A stretch of 46,699 nt of DNA, taken from Bacillota bacterium (lineage in GTDB: Bacteria; Bacillota; Desulfitobacteriia; Desulfitobacteriales; JAJXUE01). The stretch spans positions 1 through 46,699 of the forward strand of contig JAJXUE010000022.1 in NCBI GenBank assembly GCA_021783135.1. Direction: 5' to 3'. Shown piece by piece: positions 8,879-17,473 of the stretch (position 1 is the first letter of the stretch; each line of letters starts with the position of its first letter). The position numbers and the translations under genes are program-made. The notes below the pieces were generated by a model. It did no database searches, was not told the origin of the DNA, and saw only the letters and a list, made by a program, of their open reading frames with translations.

Positions 8879-9421
8879 TCACTTACCACCGTATGCCGCC
8901 GGTTTTAGCACGCCGACATAAGGAAGGTGCCGAAATCGCTCATTGTAATCCAGGCCGTAGCCGACAACAAATTCATCTGGTATGGCAAAGCCATTATAAT
9001 CAGCGGCAATATCCACCTTGCGTCGGCTTGCTTTATCCAGCAAAGTGCATACCCTGACACTCAAAGGATTTCGCGCACGTAAATTTTCCACCAGGTATTT
9101 TAGCGTCAAGCCGGTATCGATAATATCTTCCACTATAAGAATGTTCACATTTTCGATACTGCGCTCGAGGTCCTTCATTATCCTGACCACTCCGGATGAT
9201 TCGGTGGACACACCGTAACTCGATACTGCCATAAAATCAATGGCATGTGGCGTTTTAATTTGTCTTATCAAGTCGCTCATAAAAACTACCGCACCCTTAA
9301 GAATACCTACAACTAGCAAGTTTTGCCCTACATAGTCTTGCGTAATTTGCCGTCCCAGTTCAAGCACTTTGCTATTTATTTCATCAGCAGTTAAAAGCAC
9401 TTTTTGTACATCAGATTCCAT
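8879..9421 (-). CDS. hpt: Hypoxanthine phosphoribosyltransferase
   Basis: This purine salvage enzyme makes IMP or GMP from hypoxanthine or guanine and PRPP. The PRPP-binding loop VEDIIDTGLT is present (residues ~100-109), as are the flexible-loop segment SSYGVST and the C-terminal purine contact region DEFVVGYGLDYNE. It is 180 residues long, normal for the family. ATG 9421 is preferred, with GGAGGG 7 nt upstream, over an ATG 6 nt earlier that sits directly on the ribosome site. The neighbouring guaA also serves guanine nucleotide supply. Confidence 0.96.
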   Translation of the reverse strand: MESDVQKVLLTADEINSKVLELGRQITQDYVGQNLLVVGILKGAVVFMSDLIRQIKTPHAIDFMAVSSYGVSTESSGVVRIMKDLERSIENVNILIVEDIIDTGLTLKYLVENLRARNPLSVRVCTLLDKASRRKVDIAADYNGFAIPDEFVVGYGLDYNERFRHLPYVGVLKPAAYGGK

Positions 9422-9500
9422 CAACATTCCCTCCCAGCTGGATTATATCAATCAATCCGTACGTTTGTCAAACATGCGTTGACTTTGTTCGGATTTAATC

Positions 9501-9541
9501 AAATAATAAAAGTAGGCTGGCTCTTGTCGATCCAGCCTGCT
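9501..9541 (-). terminator. Terminator after the anchored protein gene
   Basis: On the minus strand AGCAGGCTGG pairs with CCAGCCTACT (one G.T pair), followed by TTTATTATTT. It lies directly downstream of the gene at 9546-10214. Confidence 0.82.
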
Positions 9542-9545
9542 TTTA

Positions 9546-10214
9546 TTATTTGCTTGGAGCCGTTATTTCAATACTTTGACCGAAATCTTTGAAATTGACG
9601 GTTAGAGTTAAGCTGCTATTGGATTTAACTTTACTTTTTGCTTGCAAAACCCCTTTAAGTAAATACCCATTTTTCAAACTGACATACATCGTATAGTTAA
9701 AATCGGTCCAAAGCGTTTCCATCAGTTGATTTTGAACACTCGGGTTCAACTGGAATTTTTGTGTCTTTTGTCCATCCAGCTTTTCTTGGCCTAGATATTT
9801 CACCTCCCCTAATTCTTTAAAATTGAAATTCGCCAGAGGATTGAGTTCTGTCATAAATACCTCTTGCGCAGCAGGCGGTGCACCCTTGACAATAATCCAC
9901 TTTTTCGCGAATTGGTCTCTTTGGTAAATGGTATCGCCAATTTGATAGATGTCTACTTCCGAGCCATACATACTGCCTTTGATATGCGTATTGGGGGCAC
10001 CCTTTTCACCGTCTACCTTGGTCCACGCCTTACTGCTGCCGTCAATTGTCAATTGTTGAGTGATGGAATAGCGGTAGGTTTTGCTTGCTGCGGTTTTCTT
10101 GAGGGCATGTTCTAATTTTACTTGGGGTTCTACCTGGTTAAATTCCTGGTAGGCTACCACCCCCGCCACAATTAGCCCAAGTATTATTACCGCAAAAACA
10201 ACTTTTTTTACCAC
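9546..10214 (-). CDS. Membrane-anchored exported protein of unknown function
   Basis: I do not recognise this 222-residue protein with certainty. A Lys-rich start and one hydrophobic helix (residues ~4-25) act as signal or anchor, with no lipobox Cys. The outer part is rich in alternating polar and hydrophobic residues (YRYSITQQLTIDG, VDIYQIGDTIYQRD, FNYTMYVSLKNGYLL), as in LolA/LprG-like half-barrels that carry lipids, but that fold call is an inference. GTG 10214 is chosen because AAAGGG lies 8 nt upstream; GTG 10223 is also in frame. It stands alone between groEL and hpt with its own terminator. Confidence 0.7.
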   Translation of the reverse strand: MVKKVVFAVIILGLIVAGVVAYQEFNQVEPQVKLEHALKKTAASKTYRYSITQQLTIDGSSKAWTKVDGEKGAPNTHIKGSMYGSEVDIYQIGDTIYQRDQFAKKWIIVKGAPPAAQEVFMTELNPLANFNFKELGEVKYLGQEKLDGQKTQKFQLNPSVQNQLMETLWTDFNYTMYVSLKNGYLLKGVLQAKSKVKSNSSLTLTVNFKDFGQSIEITAPSK

Positions 10215-10295
10215 ATTTTCCACCCTTTCAGCAACTCACCTCTATGCACTTAACCATACGAATTTAATCTTGGTCTTATTACTGCCATTGTATGG

Positions 10296-10322
10296 AAAAA
10301 GCCCCCGGCAAAAGCCGAGGGC
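10296..10322 (-). terminator. Terminator of groESL
   Basis: On the minus strand GCCCTCGGC-TTTT-GCCGGGGGC is followed by TTTTT. It lies 20 nt past the groEL stop codon. Confidence 0.88.
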
Positions 10323-10342
10323 GAGAAAAATTGAGTTGAGAC

Positions 10343-11989
<1,647 letters not shown>

Positions 11990-11993
11990 TCAA

Positions 11994-12278
11994 TTAGCCT
12001 ACAATAGCTAAGACATCACTTTGTTTTAGAATCAAATATTCTTCGCCGTCCACCTTAACTTCAGTACCGGCATACTTAGAATAAATTACACGATCGCCAA
12101 CCTTAACATCTAAAGGCTCACGTTCGCCTTTTTCAAACTTGCCCGGGCCCACAGCGACAATTTCACCTTCTTGGGGTTTTTCTTTCGCTGTATCCGGCAG
12201 AACAATGCCGCTTTTGGTTTTTTCTTCACCGGCTAGGGTTTTGATGACAACACGATCAGCTAGTGGGGTAATGTTCAT
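11994..12278 (-). CDS. groS: Co-chaperonin GroES (10 kDa)
   Basis: This is the heptameric lid of the GroEL chamber. The 94 residues begin [21 protein letters not shown]; the mobile loop ([12 protein letters not shown]) and the ending [15 protein letters not shown] are typical. AAGGAGG precedes the ATG. It is the first gene of the groESL operon and lies directly behind the CIRCE operator and a clear sigma-A promoter. Confidence 0.99.
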   Translation of the reverse strand: MNITPLADRVVIKTLAGEEKTKSGIVLPDTAKEKPQEGEIVAVGPGKFEKGEREPLDVKVGDRVIYSKYAGTEVKVDGEEYLILKQSDVLAIVG

Positions 12279-12311
12279 ATTGCTTTTAAGCCTCCTTCGA
12301 AATCTTTTTTG

Positions 12312-12338
12312 TTAGCACTCACCTCTAGCGAGTGCTAA
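12312..12338 (-). promoter_or_regulatory. CIRCE operator (HrcA binding site)
   Basis: This is a perfect 9-bp inverted repeat, TTAGCACTC-N9-GAGTGCTAA. It is the binding site of the heat-shock repressor HrcA. It sits between the groES promoter and start codon, just downstream of the -10 box. hrcA itself is not in the window. Confidence 0.97.
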
Positions 12339-12350
12339 CACCTATCTATA

Positions 12351-12379
12351 ATAATATTAGAGGAAAGAGAGGAAATCAA
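12351..12379 (-). promoter_or_regulatory. groESL promoter, sigma-A type
   Basis: On the minus strand the -35 box is TTGATT (12379-12374) and the -10 box TATTAT (12356-12351), with a 17-bp spacer. The predicted transcription start falls at the edge of the CIRCE operator, so HrcA would block transcription. Confidence 0.8.
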
Positions 12380-12473
12380 CCCCCTTTGGATAAAAATTAT
12401 TCCAGCAAGTTGTGATTCCTAGACTCATAGCTAAAATTTTTGCCTAATTAGAGCTTTATTATACATACTGGCA

Positions 12474-12505
12474 CAAAAAAATATGGGGATGCGGCTTACA
12501 TCCCC
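12474..12505 (-). terminator. Terminator of the moaA-MOSC-mog operon
   Basis: On the minus strand GGGGATG-TAAGCCG-CATCCCC is followed by ATATTTTTTT. It lies just past the mog stop codon. Confidence 0.85.
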
Positions 12506-12513
12506 ACCCCCAT

Positions 12514-13005
12514 TTAAGTCCTAGCACACTCAGTAGCTTGCCCTTGTAAAATCTCAATCCCATGCGGTAACGCCGGAAAAATTGCTTCCAGGCACTCTGC
12601 TACCGCCTTCGGACTGCCCGGTAAATTTACGATTAGAGTCCGTCCGCGAATCCCGGCAACGGCGCGGCTTAGCATTGCTTTTGGTGTCTTTTTTAAGCTT
12701 TCTTGTCGCATAACCTCGGGTATACCTGGTGTAAGTCGTTCAACAACTGCAAGAGTGGCTTCAGGCGTTACGTCGCGCGGGCTAAAGCCGGTCCCACCTG
12801 TGGTAAAAACTAAATCAAGGTTTAGCTCATCTGCATAAATACGCAACTGTGCAGCCAGTGTGGCTTGGTCGTCAGGCAAAACACTATACGCTGTTACTTC
12901 GCCGCCTATCTGCACCACAAGTTGTTTAATCAAATCGCCGGAAAGATCGACTCTCTCCCCCCTAGCACCCTTGTCGCTGGCTGTGATAACTCCTATTTTG
13001 ATCAT
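12514..13005 (-). CDS. mog: Molybdopterin adenylyltransferase (MogA/MoaB family)
   Basis: This enzyme activates molybdopterin by adenylation before metal insertion during Moco or tungsten cofactor synthesis. The conserved TTGGTGFSPRDVTPEA motif lies at residues ~69-84, and NLPGSPKAV is near the C-terminus. At 163 residues it is a stand-alone MogA/MoaB protein. It starts 4 nt inside the MOSC gene stop (ATGA) and is the last gene of moaA-MOSC-mog. The final transfer gene moeA is not in the window. The cofactor is needed by the formate dehydrogenase encoded 8 kb away. Confidence 0.93.
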   Translation of the reverse strand: MIKIGVITASDKGARGERVDLSGDLIKQLVVQIGGEVTAYSVLPDDQATLAAQLRIYADELNLDLVFTTGGTGFSPRDVTPEATLAVVERLTPGIPEVMRQESLKKTPKAMLSRAVAGIRGRTLIVNLPGSPKAVAECLEAIFPALPHGIEILQGQATECART

Positions 13006-13436
13006 ATAAGTACCTCGACCCTGTCACCCACCTTAACCGTTCCGCCCTGCAGTACTCGAATAAAAATACCTTCTTTGGGCATTACACAATCGCCTGCCTG
13101 ATAATAGATTGCACAGCGGGTATGACATTCTTTGCCGATTTGGGTTACCTCACCTAAAGCTTCCGAGCCGAGTTGCAGTTTGGTTCCAACCGGTAGACTA
13201 ACCAAATCAATACCTTGCGTAGTTATATTCTCAGCAAAATCACCCGGGTTAACGTCTAAACCCAGTTGCCGCATTTTATCAATACTCTCTAAGGCTAACA
13301 GGCTTACCTGGCGGTGCCAGGCACCGGCATGGGCATCTCCTTCGAAGCCATGCTCAGTAATCAATAACCCGGTTCCCTGATTCTTTTTGCGCATACCTTT
13401 TTTAGCACTTGTACAAACTGCTACAATTTCTCCCAT
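13002..13436 (-). CDS. MOSC-domain protein (Moco sulfur-carrier related)
   Basis: This is a small stand-alone MOSC domain protein of 144 residues. MOSC domains bind or transfer sulfur for molybdenum enzymes; the family Cys appears in KECHTRCAIYYQAGDC (residues ~101-116). ATG 13436 is chosen, with GGGAAGG 9 nt upstream; upstream in-frame codons overlap moaA and are less likely. It lies 17 nt after moaA and overlaps mog by 4 nt, so it is cotranscribed with cofactor synthesis genes. Its exact role in sulfuration versus cofactor transfer is not established by the sequence. Confidence 0.9.
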   Translation of the reverse strand: MGEIVAVCTSAKKGMRKKNQGTGLLITEHGFEGDAHAGAWHRQVSLLALESIDKMRQLGLDVNPGDFAENITTQGIDLVSLPVGTKLQLGSEALGEVTQIGKECHTRCAIYYQAGDCVMPKEGIFIRVLQGGTVKVGDRVEVLI

Positions 13437-13453
13437 AATAACTACCTTCCCTC

Positions 13454-14428
13454 TCATCCACCAATTTGCGACATTCCTCTTGTTTGCCCATCCCAACCCT
13501 GCGTGAGCATATGATGTTGCGATGGTTTAAGCAGTACTGCTTCAGCTATAGCTTCTTTTACTTCAGCATCACTAACCCCTGCCCGCAGTGCCGCCTTTAA
13601 GTCATACTCCGTCGCACTGTGCAGGCAAGGCTTGAGTTTTCCGTCCGCTGTAAGGCGCACACGATTACACTGAGTACAAAAGTGCTGACTTATGGCACTG
13701 ATAAACCCGATACTCCCTTGCAATTCAGGTGCGCTGTAACATTGAGCCGGTCCGGCACCTTGCACAGCTTCAGTTGGGGTCAGCTTAAGATAGGCAAGTT
13801 TTTGCCGCATTTCTGCCACCGTTACTAAGGCTGAGTTCTGTTCTGCACCTGTACCAATCGGCATAAGTTCGATAAATCTAATATGCAAGGGATATTCTTG
13901 CGCCAAAGCCACAAAGTCGGTAAGATTATTGTCATTAAAGCCTCGCATGACTACAACATTTAGCTTAACGGGTGCGAAACCAACCTCGATGGATTGCTTG
14001 ATTCCCGCCAATACCCTGGTCAATTCACCGCCACGCGTTATCGCCGCAAATTTAGCCGGGTCCAACGTATCCAAACTAATGTTTAAACGCTTTACCCCGG
14101 CATCCTTGAGTTGCGCCGCCATGTCCGGTAATAAAATCCCATTTGTCGTTAAAGTCAAGTCTTTAACTCCCTCGAGGCTGGCCAGTTGTTTAAGAAACCC
14201 CAAAACTCCTTTGCGCAGCAGGGGTTCACCACCCGTAACGCGAAACTTATTAAAACCCAAACTTACACTTAATCTAGCTATGCGCAGGATTTCCTCGTAG
14301 CTAAGGATCTCGCCAGAGGGCATCCACTGTACGCCTTGGGCCGGCATACAGTAACTACAACGTAAATTACACCGGTCGGTGATGGAAATTCTTAAATATT
14401 CAATTTGCCTTTGATATTGATCGCGCAA
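13454..14428 (-). CDS. moaA: GTP 3',8-cyclase MoaA (radical SAM)
   Basis: This radical SAM enzyme starts Moco/Tuco synthesis by converting GTP to 3',8-cyclo-GTP. The N-terminal cluster motif is CNLRCSYC and the SAM-site motif is TGGEPL. The second cluster lies in FCTQCNRVR plus a later Cys (KPCLHS). The C-terminal Gly-Gly needed for catalysis is the true end of the protein (SQIGG). TTG 14428 is preferred, with AGGGGTGA upstream; GTG 14437 and TTG 14446 are also in frame. It is the first gene of its operon, behind a long structured leader with an intrinsic terminator. Confidence 0.96.
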   Translation of the reverse strand: MRDQYQRQIEYLRISITDRCNLRCSYCMPAQGVQWMPSGEILSYEEILRIARLSVSLGFNKFRVTGGEPLLRKGVLGFLKQLASLEGVKDLTLTTNGILLPDMAAQLKDAGVKRLNISLDTLDPAKFAAITRGGELTRVLAGIKQSIEVGFAPVKLNVVVMRGFNDNNLTDFVALAQEYPLHIRFIELMPIGTGAEQNSALVTVAEMRQKLAYLKLTPTEAVQGAGPAQCYSAPELQGSIGFISAISQHFCTQCNRVRLTADGKLKPCLHSATEYDLKAALRAGVSDAEVKEAIAEAVLLKPSQHHMLTQGWDGQTRGMSQIGG

Positions 14429-14454
14429 TTTAATCACCCCTAACAAAAAAGCAA

Positions 14455-14492
14455 CAAAAAAACCGATGTCTGTATAGCAAAAGACACCGGTT
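14455..14492 (-). terminator. Leader terminator (attenuator) upstream of moaA
   Basis: On the minus strand AACCGGTGTCT pairs with AGACATCGGTT (one G.T pair) and is followed by a T-rich run. It lies only 27-38 nt before the moaA start and after the putative riboswitch, so it would stop transcription inside the leader unless an alternative fold forms. Confidence 0.75.
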
Positions 14493-14499
14493 TAAACCA

Positions 14500-14618
14500 G
14501 CAAGCTAACAGACTCCTTTCCAAACACGGGAGGCACAGCGGTTTCCCGACTATACCCGGATACCTATTAAGGTATTAGCCCTGTACACCATTATTTTTAC
14601 ATATTAGGCCTTACAGGG
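14500..14618 (-). promoter_or_regulatory. Putative Moco/Tuco riboswitch in the moaA leader
   Basis: The leader RNA (minus strand) folds into several helices. CCCTGTA/TACAGGG is at the 5' end, a closing stem GCTAA/TTAGC spans 14504-14579, ATACC/GGTAT is within it, and CGGGA/TCCCG surrounds the segment CGGGAAACCGCTGTGCC. GGAAAGGAGTC follows. Its place before moaA, the compact closed fold and the downstream terminator fit the molybdenum/tungsten cofactor riboswitch. I am matching from memory of that class and could not run a covariance model. Confidence 0.55.
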
Positions 14619-14777
14619 TCGGAGTTTATATTAAATTATTACTATGCAATATATTCGTCACAATAATCTGAATACCTCCTAACCTGATAATAATTTATTA
14701 AGTGTTAGGCGACAGCAAGGTATTGGCTGAACTTGACCAGAATAAATAAGTAAGTAAAATTTGATGAGGTAGAAAAA

Positions 14778-15581
14778 ATGAATGATAACTTTTCCGAAGC
14801 ATCAATTGCCCAACGCATTACAAAAATTGTCGGTAATAATCGGCTTGAAGTTGAGGATCTAGTTGTTGTGGAACGGGCTCTTACGCTTAACCTTAATTCC
14901 GAAGAGTTTATGACCATTATTTGTTCTCCAGGCCAAGAACGCGAACTCGTAACCGGCATTCTTTATTCTGAAGGCGTAATTTCACACGCCGACGACATCC
15001 TGAATTTTACGTTAAACAGCGACGAGGGCGTGGTTTGGCTGGATACAAGACGCAAAGATACCATGGGTGAGAAGCTTTTTCTGAAGCGGTATTTAACCTC
15101 ATGCTGTGGCAAAGGAAGAACTTCATTTTACTTCGCCAACGATGCCAGACTTACCCGCCCTGTTGAGAGTACGCTCTGTATCAGTACTTCCCAGGTAAGC
15201 AATTATGCGGTAATGCTGGAGGAGCATTCCGAACTTTTCAAACTTACCGGCGGTGTGCATGGCGGGGCCCTGGCAAATGAGGCAGAGTTTAGGTTTTATT
15301 CCTTTGATATCGGCAGGCACAACGTGTTAGACAAGTTACTCGGCCAAGCACTCTTAGCCGAAGCTGTAACTGCAGACAAAGTCCTGGTGTTTAGTGGGCG
15401 GGTATCTTCCGAGATTTTAATTAAGACAGCCAAGATGCGCTGTCCTATTATCATCGCCAGATCGGCCCCTACTGACTTAGCACTGCAATTAGCGGAGGAA
15501 TTAGGTATCACGGTGATTGGTTTTGCGCGCGAAAATAAAATGAATATTTATACGCATGCAGCTCGAATAATTTCCAGTTAA
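14778..15581 (+). CDS. fdhD: Formate dehydrogenase accessory sulfurtransferase FdhD
   Basis: FdhD passes sulfur from a cysteine desulfurase to the Mo/W-bis-MGD cofactor of formate dehydrogenase, which is needed for activity. The 267 residues carry the family motifs LTGGVHGGAL and DIGRHNVLDK, followed by FSGRVSSE. The catalytic-loop segment reads TSCCGKG, with adjacent Cys109-Cys110 rather than the CxxC of the E. coli protein. GAGG lies 8 nt before the ATG. It is divergent from moaA and shares a ~350-bp control region with it. Its client is most likely the FdhA at 20763-23468. Confidence 0.95.
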   Translation: MNDNFSEASIAQRITKIVGNNRLEVEDLVVVERALTLNLNSEEFMTIICSPGQERELVTGILYSEGVISHADDILNFTLNSDEGVVWLDTRRKDTMGEKLFLKRYLTSCCGKGRTSFYFANDARLTRPVESTLCISTSQVSNYAVMLEEHSELFKLTGGVHGGALANEAEFRFYSFDIGRHNVLDKLLGQALLAEAVTADKVLVFSGRVSSEILIKTAKMRCPIIIARSAPTDLALQLAEELGITVIGFARENKMNIYTHAARIISS

Positions 15582-15644
15582 ATCACGGCAAGTTGGGTAA
15601 ACTATCCCTAACCTCCAATTAGTTGAGAAAGGGAGTATGGGAAT

Positions 15645-15794
15645 ATGTCAAACGACCGCAATTTAGAGTTTGCCACCTTAGATCAAGCTCAGTTAGGTGA
15701 TCTAAAGCGAATTGAACAGGAAATTAATAGCTCAGCTGGTGATTCCGCCCAGGAAATTATCCTTCTGGCTTATGCCAAGCCTAACAATCAATAA
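15645..15794 (+). CDS. Small hypothetical protein (49 aa)
   Basis: This is a short frame with a GGGAG ribosome site about 10 nt before the ATG. The product is acidic and soluble with no Cys or membrane segment. It begins MSNDRNLEFATLDQAQLGDL, continues with the charged helix KRIEQEINSS, and ends in a hydrophobic stretch EIILLAYAKP. The pattern of a Leu/Glu-rich helix followed by one beta strand suggests a small folded protein. It lies 63 nt downstream of fdhD on the same strand and upstream of a terminator, so it may be cotranscribed. I do not recognise the family. Confidence 0.6.
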   Translation: MSNDRNLEFATLDQAQLGDLKRIEQEINSSAGDSAQEIILLAYAKPNNQ

Positions 15795-15807
15795 GTAGAG
15801 ACAAATC

Positions 15808-15833
15808 TCAAGTACTCGGCTCAAGTACTCGGC
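15808..15833. repeat. 13-bp tandem duplication
   Basis: TCAAGTACTCGGC occurs twice head to tail between the 49-aa gene and the terminator. It looks like a simple local duplication; no function is evident. Confidence 0.8.
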
Positions 15834-15885
15834 TGAAATGCTTTACTGAAGCTGCCGCGCATTTACTAGTCTGAGCTACAAGCTT

Positions 15886-15914
15886 AAGGAGGCCAAACGG
15901 CCTCCTTATTGCTT
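15886..15914. terminator. Bidirectional terminator
   Basis: A perfect 9-bp stem AAGGAGGCC/GGCCTCCTT surrounds loop AAAC. It lies between the fdhD/49-aa transcript (plus) and the DUF3243 gene (minus), and it can serve both. Confidence 0.75.
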
Positions 15915-15918
15915 TAAG

Positions 15919-16194
15919 TTAATGTTCATGTGTTACATGATGTTTGCTCATACGTGTGACCAGTCTGGCCAACATATGTTTTTCCTGGTCATCGGCACTG
16001 TCCCACAGGTCTTTTAAGACACGTTGCTGCGGGTTTTCAGGATCCATATTTTCCGCTAAAAAATCACCCATACCTTTGGCTAAACCGGCAACGTTGTCAT
16101 CCGACAAACCTAACTTTTCGAGAAACTTAGTGCCTCTGCCGAGAAATTCCTGCCATTGCTGAAAGGATTCCAGAGTGTGCACGGACGATTCCAT
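15919..16194 (-). CDS. DUF3243 family protein (YmfJ-like)
   Basis: This 91-residue soluble protein matches the DUF3243 family of Firmicutes (B. subtilis YmfJ). Recognisable parts are GLSDDNVAGLAKGMGDFLAEN and DPENPQQRVLKDLWDSAD, followed by helices ending in a His-rich tail (KHHVTHEH). The family has no known biochemical role. AAAGGAGGGTGA precedes the ATG. It is a single gene, followed by a shared terminator. Confidence 0.85.
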   Translation of the reverse strand: MESSVHTLESFQQWQEFLGRGTKFLEKLGLSDDNVAGLAKGMGDFLAENMDPENPQQRVLKDLWDSADDQEKHMLARLVTRMSKHHVTHEH

Positions 16195-16286
16195 AGACCT
16201 TCACCCTCCTTTAGGTTTATTCGTGGGTTTATTCAAAATTTAGTATTCCCATTAACGTACAAAGATACAAAGATTATTTACCCCTG

Positions 16287-16589
16287 CTAGCTCGACCAGA
16301 AATAGGCATCATCCTGGTCAGAGTTCGGTTCAACCGGATAGCGCACTGCGGCATCTAAAACAAATGCCCCGTCCTCTTCCTCCACCCGCACCATGCCAAC
16401 AACCCCACAATCACGCTTAGCTTGCAGATAACGTGCCACAAAATCCTGGAAGCCCTCTTCTTGCTGTGGCTGAGGGAAGTCTGCCGTCAGCTTGCGAAAA
16501 ACTTCCTGCGGCACTTTCAGCCGGCGGTGAAATACCTGAAAACCCTTTTCTTGCGGCGGTAAATCCTGCACTTGAGCCCACACATCCAT
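16287..16589 (-). CDS. Hypothetical acidic protein (100 aa)
   Basis: I do not recognise this protein. It is acidic, soluble and about 100 residues long, without signal peptide or membrane helix. An N-terminal mixed segment (LPPQEKGFQVFHRRLKVP) precedes an amphipathic helical region and a beta-like stretch VVGMVRVEEEDGAFVLDAAV. It ends in an acidic-aromatic tail (DQDDAYFWSS). ATG 16589 is used because GGAGG lies 7 nt upstream. It sits between the DUF3243 gene and the 33-aa microprotein, all on the minus strand. Confidence 0.7.
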   Translation of the reverse strand: MDVWAQVQDLPPQEKGFQVFHRRLKVPQEVFRKLTADFPQPQQEEGFQDFVARYLQAKRDCGVVGMVRVEEEDGAFVLDAAVRYPVEPNSDQDDAYFWSS

Positions 16590-16652
16590 TATCAAGCCTC
16601 CTAAACAGAACTACGTTTAGTATGGCAACTTAAACGTCACAGAATACCAACT

Positions 16653-16698
16653 CAAAAAGGTCATAGCCAATTCCGCATTGGGAATTGGCTATGACCTT
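16653..16698 (-). terminator. Strong hairpin terminator after the 33-aa microprotein gene
   Basis: A perfect 16-bp stem GGTCATAGCCAATTCC with its complement, extended by AA/TT to about 18 bp, has loop CAATGC. On the minus strand it ends in TTTTT. It lies 33 nt past the stop of the microprotein gene and supports that gene being a real transcription unit. Confidence 0.85.
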
Positions 16699-16730
16699 AA
16701 AAACGAAGGTGCTACTTTAACCTGCATGTA

Positions 16731-16832
16731 CTACTTCTTGGTAGGCTTTTTCACAGCCCACGCAAACCCCAAAAAAACGAACAGAATGATTACCGCTAAC
16801 AGGTACCAGATAATACTAGTTAACGCGTCCAT
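16731..16832 (-). CDS. Single-helix membrane microprotein (33 aa)
   Basis: This very short frame starts ATG 16832 with AGGAGGG about 9 nt upstream, and is followed by a strong terminator. The product reads MDALTSIIWYLLAVIILFVF, then LGFAWAVKKPTKK. It has one membrane helix (residues ~6-27) and a basic tail that should face the cytoplasm. Small proteins of this design often act as extra subunits or regulators of membrane complexes, for example the CydX or CcoQ types, but nothing here shows which partner it has. I do not recognise the family. Confidence 0.7.
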   Translation of the reverse strand: MDALTSIIWYLLAVIILFVFLGFAWAVKKPTKK

Positions 16833-16998
16833 TTTTCCGCCCTCCTAGTGTAATTATCCATAAGTGAATTATAACACAAACTCCTGCAAAAGGGGAAAAT
16901 GTTGCACTTTTCCTTTAAACGGCCTTGGTAGTGTTTGCGCCAGGTTGGCTTAAAGCGATATAATTACTCTATGACAAAATATTAAAGGGTGGTGTCCG

Positions 16999-17472
16999 GT
17001 GGCACAGAAAACCAATGCGGCCCGCATGCTGGATCAAGCCAAAATAACTTACGAACTTAAGGAATATCCGGTTGACGAATCCGATTTGTCGGCCACAAGT
17101 GTTGCCGCCAAAATTGGCTTGCCGATTAATCAAGTCTACAAAACTTTAGTAGCCAAAGGTGACAAAACCGGGGTTTTATTAGCCTGCATTCCCGGCGATA
17201 TGGAGCTGGATTTGAAAGCCTTAGCAGCGGTTAGCGGCAATAAAAAAGTCGAAGTAGTCCCGCTCAAAGATGTACAACCACTCACAGGTTATATTCGAGG
17301 CGGTGTTTCCCCGGTAGGTACCAAGAAAAGGTACCCGGTATACATAGATGAAGCCATCATCAATCTCCGCCAGGTTTCCGTCAGCGCCGGCCAACGAGGC
17401 TGCCAAATGGTTGTGACTCCGCAAGATTTGATTTTGATCACACTTGCTAAGACCGGCCTAATTGCACGTTAA
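16999..17472 (+). CDS. ybaK: Cys-tRNA(Pro)/Cys-tRNA deacylase, YbaK/EbsC family
   Basis: This is a trans-editing enzyme that hydrolyses mischarged Cys-tRNA(Pro). The YbaK fold is indicated by SATSVAAKIGLPINQVYKTL, VEVVPLKDVQPLTGYIRGG, VSPVGTKKRYPVYID and the ending VVTPQDLILI. At 157 residues it is standard length. The start is GTG 16999 with AAAGGGTGG upstream. A promoter-like TTGCGC (16935) and TATAAT (16959), 18 bp apart, precede it. It converges with the cyclase gene with only one base between stop codons. Confidence 0.92.
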   Translation: MAQKTNAARMLDQAKITYELKEYPVDESDLSATSVAAKIGLPINQVYKTLVAKGDKTGVLLACIPGDMELDLKALAAVSGNKKVEVVPLKDVQPLTGYIRGGVSPVGTKKRYPVYIDEAIINLRQVSVSAGQRGCQMVVTPQDLILITLAKTGLIAR

Positions 17473-17473
17473 T

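Noticed and set aside
14447-14777. Riboswitch on the plus strand controlling fdhD
   Set aside because: The terminator T-run and the order of helices make sense only on the minus strand, toward moaA.
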